From NCBI RefSeq assembly GCF_011765465.1, contig NZ_CP050265.1:3016425-3080424 (forward strand): a stretch of 64,000 nt of DNA. Direction: 5' to 3'. The position numbers were made by a program, and so were the translations under genes. Positions 35,076 through 44,310 of the stretch are shown here, one piece after another. The notes under the pieces were generated by a model that searched no databases, was not told the DNA's origin, and saw nothing but the letters and a program-made list of their open reading frames with translations. Within the stretch, counting starts at the first letter, position 1, and the number at the start of each line of letters is the position of its first letter. Origin of the DNA: Erythrobacter sp. Lineage in GTDB: Bacteria; Pseudomonadota; Alphaproteobacteria; Sphingomonadales; Sphingomonadaceae.

Positions 35076-35432
35076 TCATTTCCGACGCGCTCGTATAAAA
35101 CTATATCCAGCAACACCCGATCTTGCTTTGAGAGAATAACAATTCCGACACGCGGAAATTTGCGGACAGTATTGCGAGGTAGTGAGGTCGGCTTTCCCGT
35201 TCCGTTTCGAGGCTCCACGCAGCGCCAAACTGCTGCGCCACTAATGTTGTTTCAATCAACCCTATCGACCGATTACAGCCACTCTCCGCTGGCCTCAGAT
35301 CGGTTTGAACCTTCGGAGATGGAGCTGGCGCGGGCCCATAGATAGTTTTCCGTAAGGTGGTTCTACGAGATCCCAAACCCATCGTGGTTGATAACGTTGG
35401 TTAACACCACGTCACACCGAGGGGCTCGAAAG

Positions 35433-36077
35433 ATGGATCTTGAACTCGAAGGCCAATCCAAAAAACTGTCGCTTCACTATGTCGATCTGGACACACGCGC
35501 GCGAGCGCAATTCGCGACGCTTGCGATGGAGATTGGCCACCATTGCGAACTCTATGATAGCCTGAATGAGCTATATGCCTATCCCCCGGAGCACGGTCTG
35601 ATCGTTATGAGAGACGCGCCGAACGATGCTGGGGGGATTTTGAGCGCACTTGCAAGACTGGAGAAGGCCGGCATCTGGCTTCCGGTCATTGCCGTCGGAG
35701 ATGCGCCGTCACCTCACAAGATCGTCGATGCCATCAAGGCGGGCGCTCTCGATTATCTGAGCTTGCCATTGGAAGGGAGTCGCCTTGAGCGCTGCCTGGT
35801 CCGGACAGCGGATGAGGCCAAGCGGACCTCGAGCTTGCGCCGCAGAAAGATCGAGGTCCAAGAGCTAATTGATCGACTTTCGACGCGCGAAGCTGAGGTT
35901 CTCGATCTTCTGGCTTGTGGCCACAGCAACAAGCTTATCGCGCGCGAACTCGGCATTAGCCCGCGGACGGTCGAAATCCACCGAGCGAATATGATGAGCA
36001 AACTCGGCGCGAGGCATGCAGCAAGCGCCGTGCGAATCAAGCTCGAATCAGAGCAGGTCCAACTCGCGTCGCTGTAA
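35433..36077 (+). CDS. LuxR-type regulator with pseudo-receiver
   Basis: A 214-residue FixJ-type protein. The C-terminus (about 147-210) is a LuxR helix-turn-helix (LSTREAEVLDLLACGHSNKL, then IARELGISPRTVEIHRANMM). The N-terminal domain has the receiver fold, including the DA.KAGALDYL helix, but the phosphoacceptor Asp is absent (GLIVMRDAPND replaces the usual LLD-RMPG) and the Lys of EKP has become SLP. It is therefore likely regulated by a partner or ligand rather than by phosphorylation. The ATG at 35433 is preceded by GAGGGG; the frame from the TTG at 35388 is less likely. It converges with the kinase at 36522-38840. Confidence 0.85.
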   Translation: MDLELEGQSKKLSLHYVDLDTRARAQFATLAMEIGHHCELYDSLNELYAYPPEHGLIVMRDAPNDAGGILSALARLEKAGIWLPVIAVGDAPSPHKIVDAIKAGALDYLSLPLEGSRLERCLVRTADEAKRTSSLRRRKIEVQELIDRLSTREAEVLDLLACGHSNKLIARELGISPRTVEIHRANMMSKLGARHAASAVRIKLESEQVQLASL

Positions 36078-36086
36078 GGCTGATCT

Positions 36087-36293
36087 TCAATGGATCGTGT
36101 GGCTGACGGGCGCATTCAGGATGCGCGCGTCAGCCATATCCTCGCGGTCGTAAAGCCGCTGCAGCAGATAGGCGACGTGTCCTACGGCAACCCAATCCTC
36201 TTCGAATTCGAAGACGGATTTAAGGTCGCTAAGAATCTTGATGTTCTGGCTGTCCATGTCATGATTATACGCCAGATCGGATGCAAATTTCAT
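36087..36293 (-). CDS. possible small protein downstream of the LOV-like kinase
   Basis: A 68-residue frame on the minus strand with a plausible protein look: SDLKSVFEFEEDWVAVGHVA, then YLLQRLYDREDMADARIL. It starts 229 bases after the end of the kinase gene, in the same direction. A similar-sized frame exists on the plus strand in the same place but reads less like a protein. No family recognised. Confidence 0.4.
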   Translation of the reverse strand: MKFASDLAYNHDMDSQNIKILSDLKSVFEFEEDWVAVGHVAYLLQRLYDREDMADARILNAPVSHTIH

Positions 36294-36521
36294 ACGTGAT
36301 AATGCGCATGTAGAAAACTTGCACGTTGATGGCAGCTCAGTGGGGCACGTTATAACCCGCGATCAACACGAAACACGGAACGGCTACATTCTCTCTGGAA
36401 CATCAGCCTCCGTCAGTATGGCGATGAATCTCGAGCGACCTTGGATGCTGATGAGTATCCCACCAATTCAATAAATGCCGCCGCCTTAGCCAACTGATCG
36501 CCCACGAGATCGAAGCCGGGC

Positions 36522-38840
36522 CTATTCGCTCTCGCCTACCGCCAGCATGTTTGCAATGGCCTCGCGCAGCGCAGCGGCCTTGTAGGGCTTCCTGAGAATC
36601 CGCAGGTCGTTTCGTTCCTCGAGCCCGAGGCTGTCGAAAGCAAAAGCCGGATATCCGGATGTAAACAGCACCTTCAACTGCGGATCGATCTCTCTGGCTT
36701 CTTCGGCAAGCTCCTGTCCGTTCATGCCGCCCGGCATAATCACGTCGGTGAACATCAGGTCGAAAGTGTCGCTGCCCCGGATCGCGTCCAGCGCCTCGGG
36801 CGCGTTCGCCGCCGAGGTGACGTCGTAGCCCATGCGCTCCAGCAGCTTTTCGACATGGGCACGGACCATCGGCTGATCCTCGACCACGAGAATGCGCTTG
36901 CCTTGAAAGGTCTCGTCCATCGCGGCGGAGGCAGGTGCAGCATCGTCGTTCTGCTCCCCTCCGACGCGGCGCAGGTAAAGGTTGACCGCGGTCCCGCGTC
37001 CCGGCTCACTGTAGATCGTCACATGCCCACGCGATTGCTTCGCGAAGCCATACACGGTGCTCAACCCCAGCCCGCTGCCCTTGCCGACCTCCTTGGTAGA
37101 AAAGAACGGCTCGAACGCGCGCGCAAGCACCTCGGGCGGCATCCCTTCGCCGTTGTCGGTGACCGACAGCACAACATAATCGTCGGGCTCTAGTTCAGAA
37201 GGAAACGGCTCCATATCATCCGAGATCGTCTGGTTCTCGCAGCTCAGGACGATGTCGCCGCCTTGCGGCATCGCATCACGCGCATTGAACGCGAGGTTCA
37301 CCACGGCCTGTTCGAGCGCGTTAGCATCGGCGGCGACGCGCCACGTGCTCTCCGGAACTTTCAGTTCGACCGTGATCGACTCCGGCAGGCCCGATTGCAA
37401 CAATCGCAGGGTCCTCGGCAGCAATTCTCGCAGGTCGACCGATTGAACCGCAATTTGCGACTGCCGGGAAAAGGCGAGCAGGCGCTCCGTCAAGGTTGCT
37501 GCGCTCTCGGATGCCTTCGAAATGAAATCGACCGATTCCTTCTGGTCTTCGTCAAGCGCGGTCTCTTCGAGGTAGTCCGCATTGCCCTGGATGATCATCA
37601 GCTGGTTGTTGAAATCGTGTGCTATGCCGCCAGTCAGCTGACCGACCGCCTCGAGCGCGCGCGAGCGCGAGAAGCCCTCAACCTGCCTCTTCTGCCTGCT
37701 AATGTTCTGAACGTTACCGAGCATGCGATGGACGCGGCCATCCGGACGCCTGAAAATGGCACCCTTCATCTGCACGTCTATCTCGTGACCGTCGTCCCCG
37801 ACAACCCGGAAAGCCGCTTCCCAATTTCTCGCCTCGGACTTCAGAGCCGCATGAAAGGACCGCTTCAAGCGTTCGCGGTCATCGGGGACCACCCGCTGAA
37901 ACCACTGCGTCTGATGCGCCTCACAAGCAGGGATGGAAACTCCAAGCTTGCTGGGCCAGTCTTCGCTCACCCACATGACGTCCTTCTCGAGATCATGATC
38001 CCAAAGCACGTCGCTGACGGTGTCGGCGATGACCCGAAAGCGCTCCTCGGATTCGCGAAGCGCGTTCATCGTCTTCAGGCGTTCCGAGATATCTACTGCG
38101 GACCCCACGAGGCGTTGCGGTTTACCCGATGCGTCTCGCAATATGTAGGCGCGAACCAAAGCGCGTGCCTGTGAGCCGTCGGCTCGCTCAACGTCGTATT
38201 CGAGCGAGAGCGTGTTCTCGTCTGATCGCAGCGTAGCCCAGATCGCTTTCTCGATCCTTTCGCGCTCCTCTTGCGTTACCTGGAAGGTATCGCTCCCGTC
38301 GAACCGCAAGTGATTGGGCGGGGGATGCCCGAACACCCGCTGAAATGCATCATTGGCCCAGAACTCGAGCGTTTCAATATTCCAGTCGAAGATGACCTCT
38401 TGCGTGGCCTTCGCCGCGAGCTCGAACCGCTGCTTTTGTAGTTCGGCATCCTGTTTCGCTTGATCGAGCTGATCTTCCGCTCTCTTGCGCTCGGTGATGT
38501 CACGGGTGACGCCGATGTAGCAATCAAGCGCGCCGTCCGGGGCGAAGATCGGAGTAATCGTGAGATCGTTCCAGAAGGCCTCACCCGACTTGCGGTAATT
38601 TAGGATCTCGCCGGCAAATTCGACATGGTCGCGAAGCGCATCCGAGATCGCCCGGATGGTGTCTGGATCGGTCTCGGGTCCCTGCAGAATGTGGCAGGTC
38701 GTCCCTATGAAATCGGAGTCCTCGTATCCCGTGATCTCGCAAAAGGCCCGGTTGCAAAAAATGATCCTGCGATCGGGGCCGGCAATCAGGACGCCTTGAG
38801 AAATCTGTCCGATCGCTTCTGCGAAGATGGTGTCTTTCAT
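36522..38840 (-). CDS. hybrid histidine kinase with LOV-like PAS, three PAS domains
   Basis: A cytoplasmic hybrid kinase of 772 residues. Order: PAS1 (about 1-120), PAS2 (about 130-255), PAS3 (about 265-390), HisKA with His408 in GGIAHDFNN, HATPase (NARDAMPQGG, DNGEGMP, GKGSGLGLS) and a receiver with Asp699 (FTDVIMPGGMNG). PAS1 resembles a LOV domain: GTTCHILQGPETD has Cys49 at the flavin-adduct position, and NYRKSGEAFWNDLT keeps two flavin-contact Asn residues. However, the Asn before the Cys is Thr, and the Gln near the end is Thr112, so light sensing is plausible but uncertain. No transmembrane segments. The ATG at 38840 is chosen over a GTG 18 bases earlier. It converges with the pseudo-receiver gene. 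Confidence 0.9.
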   Translation of the reverse strand: MKDTIFAEAIGQISQGVLIAGPDRRIIFCNRAFCEITGYEDSDFIGTTCHILQGPETDPDTIRAISDALRDHVEFAGEILNYRKSGEAFWNDLTITPIFAPDGALDCYIGVTRDITERKRAEDQLDQAKQDAELQKQRFELAAKATQEVIFDWNIETLEFWANDAFQRVFGHPPPNHLRFDGSDTFQVTQEERERIEKAIWATLRSDENTLSLEYDVERADGSQARALVRAYILRDASGKPQRLVGSAVDISERLKTMNALRESEERFRVIADTVSDVLWDHDLEKDVMWVSEDWPSKLGVSIPACEAHQTQWFQRVVPDDRERLKRSFHAALKSEARNWEAAFRVVGDDGHEIDVQMKGAIFRRPDGRVHRMLGNVQNISRQKRQVEGFSRSRALEAVGQLTGGIAHDFNNQLMIIQGNADYLEETALDEDQKESVDFISKASESAATLTERLLAFSRQSQIAVQSVDLRELLPRTLRLLQSGLPESITVELKVPESTWRVAADANALEQAVVNLAFNARDAMPQGGDIVLSCENQTISDDMEPFPSELEPDDYVVLSVTDNGEGMPPEVLARAFEPFFSTKEVGKGSGLGLSTVYGFAKQSRGHVTIYSEPGRGTAVNLYLRRVGGEQNDDAAPASAAMDETFQGKRILVVEDQPMVRAHVEKLLERMGYDVTSAANAPEALDAIRGSDTFDLMFTDVIMPGGMNGQELAEEAREIDPQLKVLFTSGYPAFAFDSLGLEERNDLRILRKPYKAAALREAIANMLAVGESE

Positions 38841-38858
38841 TGGTTTGCGGAGCAGCAC

Positions 38859-39604
38859 TTCGGTCTCGGGGTTTGCGGGCTCTCAGCTCTGGATCAGCTC
38901 GTTCGAAAGGTTACAAAAGCCTTCGCAGAAAACTGCCACTGGGACAATGTCACTTTTCCGCCAGAAACCCTGAATTTCTCCGCTTTTGCTACAGTCATGC
39001 CGTGAGGTGCGTGCGCGTAGTCCGATCGATAGCCGGTCACGAAAAAGGATCAGATGCAATTGGCTTCAAGAGTTCAGATTCAGCAATAAAGGTCCCGATC
39101 TAGAATTCCGGAAATCCTACGCCACGCACAGCAAATGGCCTCCGCAGACGGACGACTGCGGAGGCCATGGGACAGCCGATGTACGTCAGAGATGCGACCC
39201 GAACTCAACTCATCGGCAACGTTCATATTACAGACTAATCAGGGCGCGCGATGTCGTGAAATTACTCTAAGGCGCAAGGGTTGCTGTGCATAGAAATCTG
39301 TTAAAGCAGGACCCATCCGACGACCATCTGCTTGGGGAGTATGCGTTTCGGGGCCGGTTATCCAGCATGCCTGAAGGGTATTGACGTCGTCCGCGTGCAA
39401 TGGGGGCGTTGCAGGAGATAATACGGTTAATACCTTAATCCAATGATTTTAAGTTCGAAGATGATCGCAATTTACGCATTTTACCCCGCCAACATCCTCG
39501 AATTCAGCACTTCTCTTAATACAAGTATTCACAGCCGCAATCATCGATCCTCCGGTGGACGCCCGCAAAAACCCCTCGCCTTTGAGGCCATGATCTGATT
39601 GTGC
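38859..39604. other. long intergenic stretch
   Basis: About 750 bases without a convincing gene, of lower GC than the core. The only clear structure is the hairpin at 39135-39168. The promoter of the kinase gene must lie at the left edge. The right part (39240-39600) is AT-rich and featureless to my eye. Confidence 0.6.
39135..39168. other. strong hairpin without T-tract
   Basis: A perfect 13-bp stem, atggcctccgcag (39135-39147) and ctgcggaggccat (39156-39168), with an 8-base loop. No run of T follows on either strand, so it is not a standard terminator. It could be a Rho-linked terminator, a small-RNA fold or an IS scar. Confidence 0.55.
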
Positions 39605-39650
39605 TTTGCACGCCGTATGCTCCATTCCGTGCATTGGACGGAGAGTTTCG

Positions 39651-40500
39651 ATGCACCCTCGCAGCCTGTTTTCGGTGGCGGAGCACCTGGAGCGGTTGAG
39701 GAAGGACGGCGATCCGCTGGAGGTTTTGGCTGAGACGATCGAGTTCGAACGTTTCCGCCCCATCCTGATCCGGGGTCTTGGTTATAGCGTGGCGCCAAGG
39801 CGGCCGACGGCCCTTTGACCCGGCGGCTATGTTCAAGGTGCTTCTGGTTCAAACGCAGCATAATCTGTCGGATGCGCGCATGGATCCTTCGGCAAGCTCA
39901 GGAGAGCGTTCATGATCAGAGATCGGCTGTCATGGATGCGCTTCTTCGGCTTTGATCTGGGCGGCGCGATGCCGGACGAGAACACCATCCGCCACTATCG
40001 CAACCGGCTCACCGAGAGCGGGGTGCTGGAGGCGCTGATGCAGGCCTTCGAGCAGCAACTGCGCGAGGCGGGATACTTGGCAATGGGCGGTCAGATCGTC
40101 GATGCAACGCTGGTGCCCGCGCCCAAGCAGCGTAACACCGAGGAAGATAAGGCCGGGATCAAGGCGGGCAAGTCGGCCAAACAGATCTGGCGCGGCAAGC
40201 CGAACAAGGCGCACCAAAAGGATGTCGACGCGCGCTGGACCATCAAGATCGGTGGCAAAGTTCGCTATCGTCCTGACGGCACGCCGCTGCCACAGATCGC
40301 AACGCCGGTGTTCGGCTACAAGTCGCATATCAGCATCGACCGGCGCTATGGGTTCATCCGCAAGGCAGCGGTGACCTCGGCAGCCGATAGCGACGGACGG
40401 CAGTTGCGCCGGGTGATCGACACCGCCAACACCGCCGGCGATGTGTGGGCCGACAGCGCCTATCGCAGCAGCAAGAACGAGGCATGGCTCAAGGCTGACG
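39651..40500 (+). pseudogene. IS5-family transposase, two frameshifts and 3' truncation
   Basis: Three in-order pieces of one IS5-type transposase are seen. First a start (LFSVAEHLERLRKDGDPLEV), then after an indel near 39790 PFDPAAMFKVLLVQTQHNLS, then after an inserted 23-base stretch (39885-39907) DRLSWMRFFGFDLG and the DDE core (DENTIRHYRNRLTES, GQIVDATLVPAPKQRN, FGYKSHISIDRRYGFI, VWADSAYRSSKNE). It stops abruptly at 40500, where an IS3-type end begins, so the last third including the catalytic Glu region is missing. Inactive. Confidence 0.87.
39885..39907. repeat. REP-like insertion inside the IS5 transposase
   Basis: The run CCTTCGGCAAGCTCAGGA (39886-39903) interrupts the expected ARMEFMIRDRL reading of IS5-type transposases, adding about 23 bases. 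It is very close to the CCTTCGACAAGCTCAGG element that, from general knowledge, recurs in intergenic regions of sphingomonads. Confidence 0.5.
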
Positions 40501-40597
40501 TGCTCCCCTGATTGTTACCATTCAGAGGTAGAGTCTCGCTTCTTCTGCACTGCTACCCTACGTCGGACCACTCAGGTCTAGAGTTTTCCGCCTTGTG
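40501..40597 (-). mobile_element. end remnant of an IS3-type element (type A)
   Basis: This short piece matches the left end of the IS3-type element at 59446-60302: TGCTCCCCTGA at the tip (compare TGTTCCCCTGA), the AGGTAGAGTC block, and the last codons of orfB on the minus strand (KAENSRPEWSDVG compared with KAEKSRPERSKVG). It abuts the IS5 remnant at 40500 and the type-B IS3 remnant at 40598. Confidence 0.7.
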
Positions 40598-40981
40598 GTC
40601 TGAGCCCGAAGTTTCTACCAGCAAGGGGTAGAGCCTTGGGCCGTTTTGATGCCCATCGCTGGGCGTGATGGGGACAACCGCATCGGGCGCATGCCCCCGA
40701 TACGGTTTGCCGCTTGATCCTGCACCCATCTCGGCCGGGGTCCTGTTCCCGAGGCTCGAGTAGGGCCGGAAGTGGTTGTAGTCGTGCCGCCAGACTTCCA
40801 GTTCCTGGCGGGTATGCGCAAGGCTGGTGAGGATCGTCTCGTTCAAGAACTCGTCGCGAAGGCGTGCGTTAAGGCTCTCGATGAACCCATTTGGAGAGCT
40901 TGTCCGGCGCGATGTAGTGCCAATCAACGTTGCGATCCTTGCTCCAGCGAAGGATCGCAATGCTGCTAAGTTCGGCTCCGC
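40598..40981 (-). mobile_element. truncated second copy of the 31.6-kb IS3 element (type B)
   Basis: Begins with the same terminal repeat GTCTGAGCCC (40598-40607) and covers the orfB 3' end (GFIESLNARLRDEFLNETIL, then DYNHFRPYSSLGNRTPAE). It is about 88 percent identical by eye to 31625 onward, and lacks the 22 extra bases found there, but it is shifted in frame near 40895 and stops near 40981. Only the last third of the element remains. Confidence 0.8.
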
Positions 40982-41165
40982 GATATGAAAGCCTATTATC
41001 CAGATCAAGTGCAAGCTCAGATGATCAGGGCACCCATTTCAAGTGGGCGCATACCTTGGTTCGCTGATGCCGCTGGCAGGCACAGGAACATATTTCATTC
41101 CAGGAATTGATTCAATTTCCAGGCAGAAAAGAAATGTCGAACCGGCTTAGGTCACGTGGTCGCAG

Positions 41166-41363
41166 CTACAATTGGAGCCAAGCCGCAAATCCTAGAAGCG
41201 CCGAGCCAAGTACGATTACAATTAGCAGATCCACCTCCCACCAGGCACCTCGGTGCGCAGCCTCTGACTTGATTCCGAGCTTCGCCAGAACCCACGAGCG
41301 CAGGAATGCAATGACATTTCTCATGACGGTCCGCAATTGCTTCATCCTGGATGAAATTGCCAT
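41166..41363 (-). CDS. possible small membrane protein
   Basis: A 65-residue frame with a basic amphipathic start (SRMKQLRTVMRNVIAFLRSW), then WWEVDLLIVIVLGSALLGFA as a single transmembrane helix at the C-terminus. The composition is protein-like, but it lies among IS debris and no family is recognised; a shifted frame of similar length overlaps it. Confidence 0.38.
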   Translation of the reverse strand: MAISSRMKQLRTVMRNVIAFLRSWVLAKLGIKSEAAHRGAWWEVDLLIVIVLGSALLGFAAWLQL

Positions 41364-41436
41364 ACTTCATCGCAAGCAGTGTCTTCAGGCCACGGGAGCG
41401 TGTGGCAGGAGCTCGCCGATGCAGGAAGCGGAGTGG

Positions 41437-41646
41437 CTATTGGCGAGGCTCGTGAGCGTCGCGGTTAGCCAAATGTCCGGGTTGATGCCAGCGAGTTTGC
41501 AGTTCCATGAGCGTGGCGATCACGGCCCATTTGTTCCAGCCCTCGTCCGAACCGGCGAACAGAGCGTTCTTGCGGCTGAGGGCAAGCGGGCGGATGGCAT
41601 GTTCGACGGTGTTGGTGCCGCTAGCGCCGCGGTCTCCCGCAACCAC
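41437..41646 (-). pseudogene. IS66-family transposase fragment
   Basis: The stretch TNTVEHAIRPLALSRKNALF followed by AGSDEGWNKWAVIATLMEL is the well-conserved C-terminal part of IS66-type TnpC. Only about 70 residues remain; no other part of an IS66 element (tnpA, tnpB) was seen nearby. Confidence 0.78.
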
Positions 41647-41659
41647 GAAATCTTCTGAT

Positions 41660-41970
41660 GACGCACAGAAGCCACGTTCTCTTAACGAAAAATTAGGGAT
41701 AAAGGCTTACGCCTTCTTCTCATAGCGCTACGGCTTTTCCCGAATGACATTGATCACTCCGGGTTAGCCGAGCGCTTGCTCGGCGCTATGACACCGAGGG
41801 ATTTGTTGGCTTGGTTCTCCCTTCTGGCGAACGTGAGGGTCTTGTGAAATATCCTGAGGTTCACACGTAGCCGGGTCCCTTACAAAGCCGAGAGCGATGC
41901 GAAGAATGCAAGCAGCAGGCTTTGTCACAGTATTAAGCTCAAATCATCCTGGTGGGTGGATCTTCTGAGC
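41660..41970. other. gap between IS66 fragment and terminator
   Basis: About 310 bases with no gene. It contains a small stem-loop gccgagc-gctt-gctcggc (41767-41784) without a T-tract. Nothing else recognised. Confidence 0.5.
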
Positions 41971-42004
41971 AAAAAAGAGCACCCCGGCAACGAGTGCCGG
42001 GGTG
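41971..42004 (-). terminator. intrinsic terminator of the PAS-GGDEF-EAL gene
   Basis: Read on the minus strand, a perfect 10-bp stem (caccccggca and tgccggggtg, 5-base loop) is followed by GCTCTTTTTT. It lies about 160 bases downstream of the stop of the minus-strand gene 42163-44310. Confidence 0.85.
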
Positions 42005-42162
42005 TTCGTCTATCAGCCCGCGAGGGGCGAAATCAACTTAGTCTGATCAAGCTCATTTGTGATACACGCGTTGCAGTAACGCAGCGTTCCTTTCCGATAA
42101 GGAATTCGACGTAGCCGGAGCCGTTCGGATGCAATGACCTGGAACCTACCGCGGGGCCTTGG

Positions 42163-44310
42163 TCAAGCGCTGCCGCTTGCGACGACCAAAGATGAGTTGT
42201 TGTCATCCGGACTGCCAATGCTCGCTCCCGGAGCAGGCTGGCCAAAGAGAAAACCTTGGGCCGCGTCGCATCCAAAGATACGGAGAAAGGCTGCCTGCTT
42301 TTCGTTCTCAACTCCTTCGGCGACGACTTCCAGCTCCATCGCGCGAGCCAGATTGATGACAGCGCGCACGATCGCCGCATCATGGGGGTCGTCTGTGATG
42401 TCGGCTATAAAACCTTTGTCGATCTTCAGCTTCGTAATGGGTAGCGACTTCAGATGGGTGAGCGAGGCATACCCGGTGCCGAAGTCGTCCAACGCGATGC
42501 CGACACCTGCGCTTCGTAGAACGGTGAGGGTTTCAGCGCAGCGCTCGGCTCCTCGCCCGAGCAAGACGCCTTCTGTAACCTCGATCTCAAGCCAAGATGG
42601 ATCAACGTCTGCGCGCTGCGCCGCACTCAGAACTCGCTCGGCATAATCCCGACGCAGCAGCTCGGCTGCTGAGACGTTGATCGCCACCCGCCTACAGGGA
42701 GTGCCCTCTCGTCGCCATTGTAATATCTGTTCGAGCACACGGCGCCGCATCTCGTCCCCGATCCGTGTCGCCAATTCGACGCTCTCGAACGCATGCTCGA
42801 CCGCAGAGGGCGGCATCAGCTTTTTCCCGACGCTGAGCCTGAGGAGTGCTTCGTAGCCAAGCACTGCCCCGCTCGAAAGCGATACCTGCGGTTGAAAATA
42901 AGGAACAACAAACTTGCTCCCAATGGCGAGCTTTGCAAGATCTAGGTGGGCCACACGACGTTCTATGCCTTCCTGGAGTTCACCCGAGAAGAATGCATAG
43001 CCGCCTCGTCCTGCTTCTTTTGCGCGATACATTGCTAAATCTGCATTGCGCAGCAAAATGTCGAGGTCAGGCTCTTCGGGCTCGGTTACAACAACGCCGA
43101 TGCTCGCACTGCAATCCAATTGCCGCCCTTCATAGTCGAAAGGTTCCTTCAAGAGATCACCGATCTCATGGAGGCGAATTTCGCGAGCAGTTTGTGCCCT
43201 TCCGCACGCCCCTGCAAAGACGAACTCATCGCCGCCGAGGCGAGCGACAAGTGCATCACTCCCTAGCGCCCTTTCGAGCCGCTGCGATGCCTCTTTGATC
43301 AGGGCATCGCCGACAGCATGACCCAGCGTGTCGTTGACCAGCTTTAGATTGTCGAGATCGACCAAGCCGACCATAACAGCGGAACTCTGTTTCTTCGCCT
43401 TCGCGAATAGGCACGGAGCCTGCGAGCGAAGCCCATCGATATTGAGCAGGCCGGTAGCTTGATCGTGCGTCGCATTCCAAAGCAAATGTCGCTCAGCGCT
43501 GCGCCGTTCGGTCACATCCTGACAAAGCCCGCGCACGCCAATGATCTCGCCACTGGGGTTGCGTTCCGGATGGCCATATCCCCAGACTGTCCGGGCATGA
43601 TCCCCATCCACGATAATGCGAAATTCATAGGACGTGCTTTCGCCAAACTGCATGATCTTCGTGAAGGTAGCGATCACCGACCTGACATCATCGGGATCGA
43701 TCGTCGGAACAATCTCCTGCCAAGGGAAGACCGGTCGCGCCGGGTTCATGCCAAACATGGCGAGCATCTCTTGAGAGAATTCGAAGAGGCCGGTGGTTGC
43801 GTCCCACGTCCAGCCGCCGAGCTTCGCGAGCCTATGCGCTTCTTCCAAATCCCTTGCACGCTTCTCCAACTCTTGCATCGTGCGTCGGCGATCGGTGATG
43901 TCGCGCTGGACTGAAACCCAGTGCGTAAACCAACCCGTCTCATCGGCGAGCGGACGCACGCTAAGCTCCACCCAGAAAGGCGTTCCATCCTTGCGGTAGT
44001 TGAGCACCTCTTCCCGAAATGGTGTCCAGGTCTCGAGCTTCCTCCTGATACGATCGAGAGACGCGCGGTCGGTGCCCTTGCCTTGGCAAAGCCGTGGAGA
44101 TTGACCCAGAACCTCGTTGAGGGAATAGCCTGTCATTCGGCAATATCCCTCGTTAGCATAGACGATGCGAGGATGCGGGCCGTCCAAAGGTTCGGCTTCG
44201 GTAATGACGATGGCATCATCGGCTGCGCTAAGAACGGCTGCTAGAAGCCTGGTGTCCAGGAGGTCGAGCGGGAGAGCGCGTTGCCCCTTAATTCTCCCGC
44301 GCACGTTCAT
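42163..44310 (-). CDS. PAS-PAS-GGDEF-EAL c-di-GMP enzyme
   Basis: A 715-residue cytoplasmic protein. PAS1 (about 18-140) has a LOV-like frame (NYRKDGTPFWVEL, SVQRDIT) but the adduct Cys is replaced by Pro72 (GQSPRLCQG), so it is not a canonical photoreceptor. PAS2 follows (about 155-275, HRLAKLGGWTWDATTG). The GGDEF domain keeps RLGGDEFVFAG, and the EAL domain keeps GYEALLRL, the DDFGTGYASL metal loop and EGVE, so both c-di-GMP synthesis and breakdown look possible; which dominates cannot be told. The ATG at 44310 is chosen because PAS1 starts soon after; the frame is open further 5'. It is divergent from the FixJ-like gene, with a 343-base gap. Confidence 0.9.
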   Translation of the reverse strand: MNVRGRIKGQRALPLDLLDTRLLAAVLSAADDAIVITEAEPLDGPHPRIVYANEGYCRMTGYSLNEVLGQSPRLCQGKGTDRASLDRIRRKLETWTPFREEVLNYRKDGTPFWVELSVRPLADETGWFTHWVSVQRDITDRRRTMQELEKRARDLEEAHRLAKLGGWTWDATTGLFEFSQEMLAMFGMNPARPVFPWQEIVPTIDPDDVRSVIATFTKIMQFGESTSYEFRIIVDGDHARTVWGYGHPERNPSGEIIGVRGLCQDVTERRSAERHLLWNATHDQATGLLNIDGLRSQAPCLFAKAKKQSSAVMVGLVDLDNLKLVNDTLGHAVGDALIKEASQRLERALGSDALVARLGGDEFVFAGACGRAQTAREIRLHEIGDLLKEPFDYEGRQLDCSASIGVVVTEPEEPDLDILLRNADLAMYRAKEAGRGGYAFFSGELQEGIERRVAHLDLAKLAIGSKFVVPYFQPQVSLSSGAVLGYEALLRLSVGKKLMPPSAVEHAFESVELATRIGDEMRRRVLEQILQWRREGTPCRRVAINVSAAELLRRDYAERVLSAAQRADVDPSWLEIEVTEGVLLGRGAERCAETLTVLRSAGVGIALDDFGTGYASLTHLKSLPITKLKIDKGFIADITDDPHDAAIVRAVINLARAMELEVVAEGVENEKQAAFLRIFGCDAAQGFLFGQPAPGASIGSPDDNNSSLVVASGSA

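Noticed and set aside
36090..36299. 69-codon plus-strand frame
   Set aside because: The minus-strand frame at the same place reads more like a protein; kept only that one as a weak candidate.
41767..41784. 7-bp stem-loop as a terminator
   Set aside because: No T-tract and no gene ending nearby on either strand.
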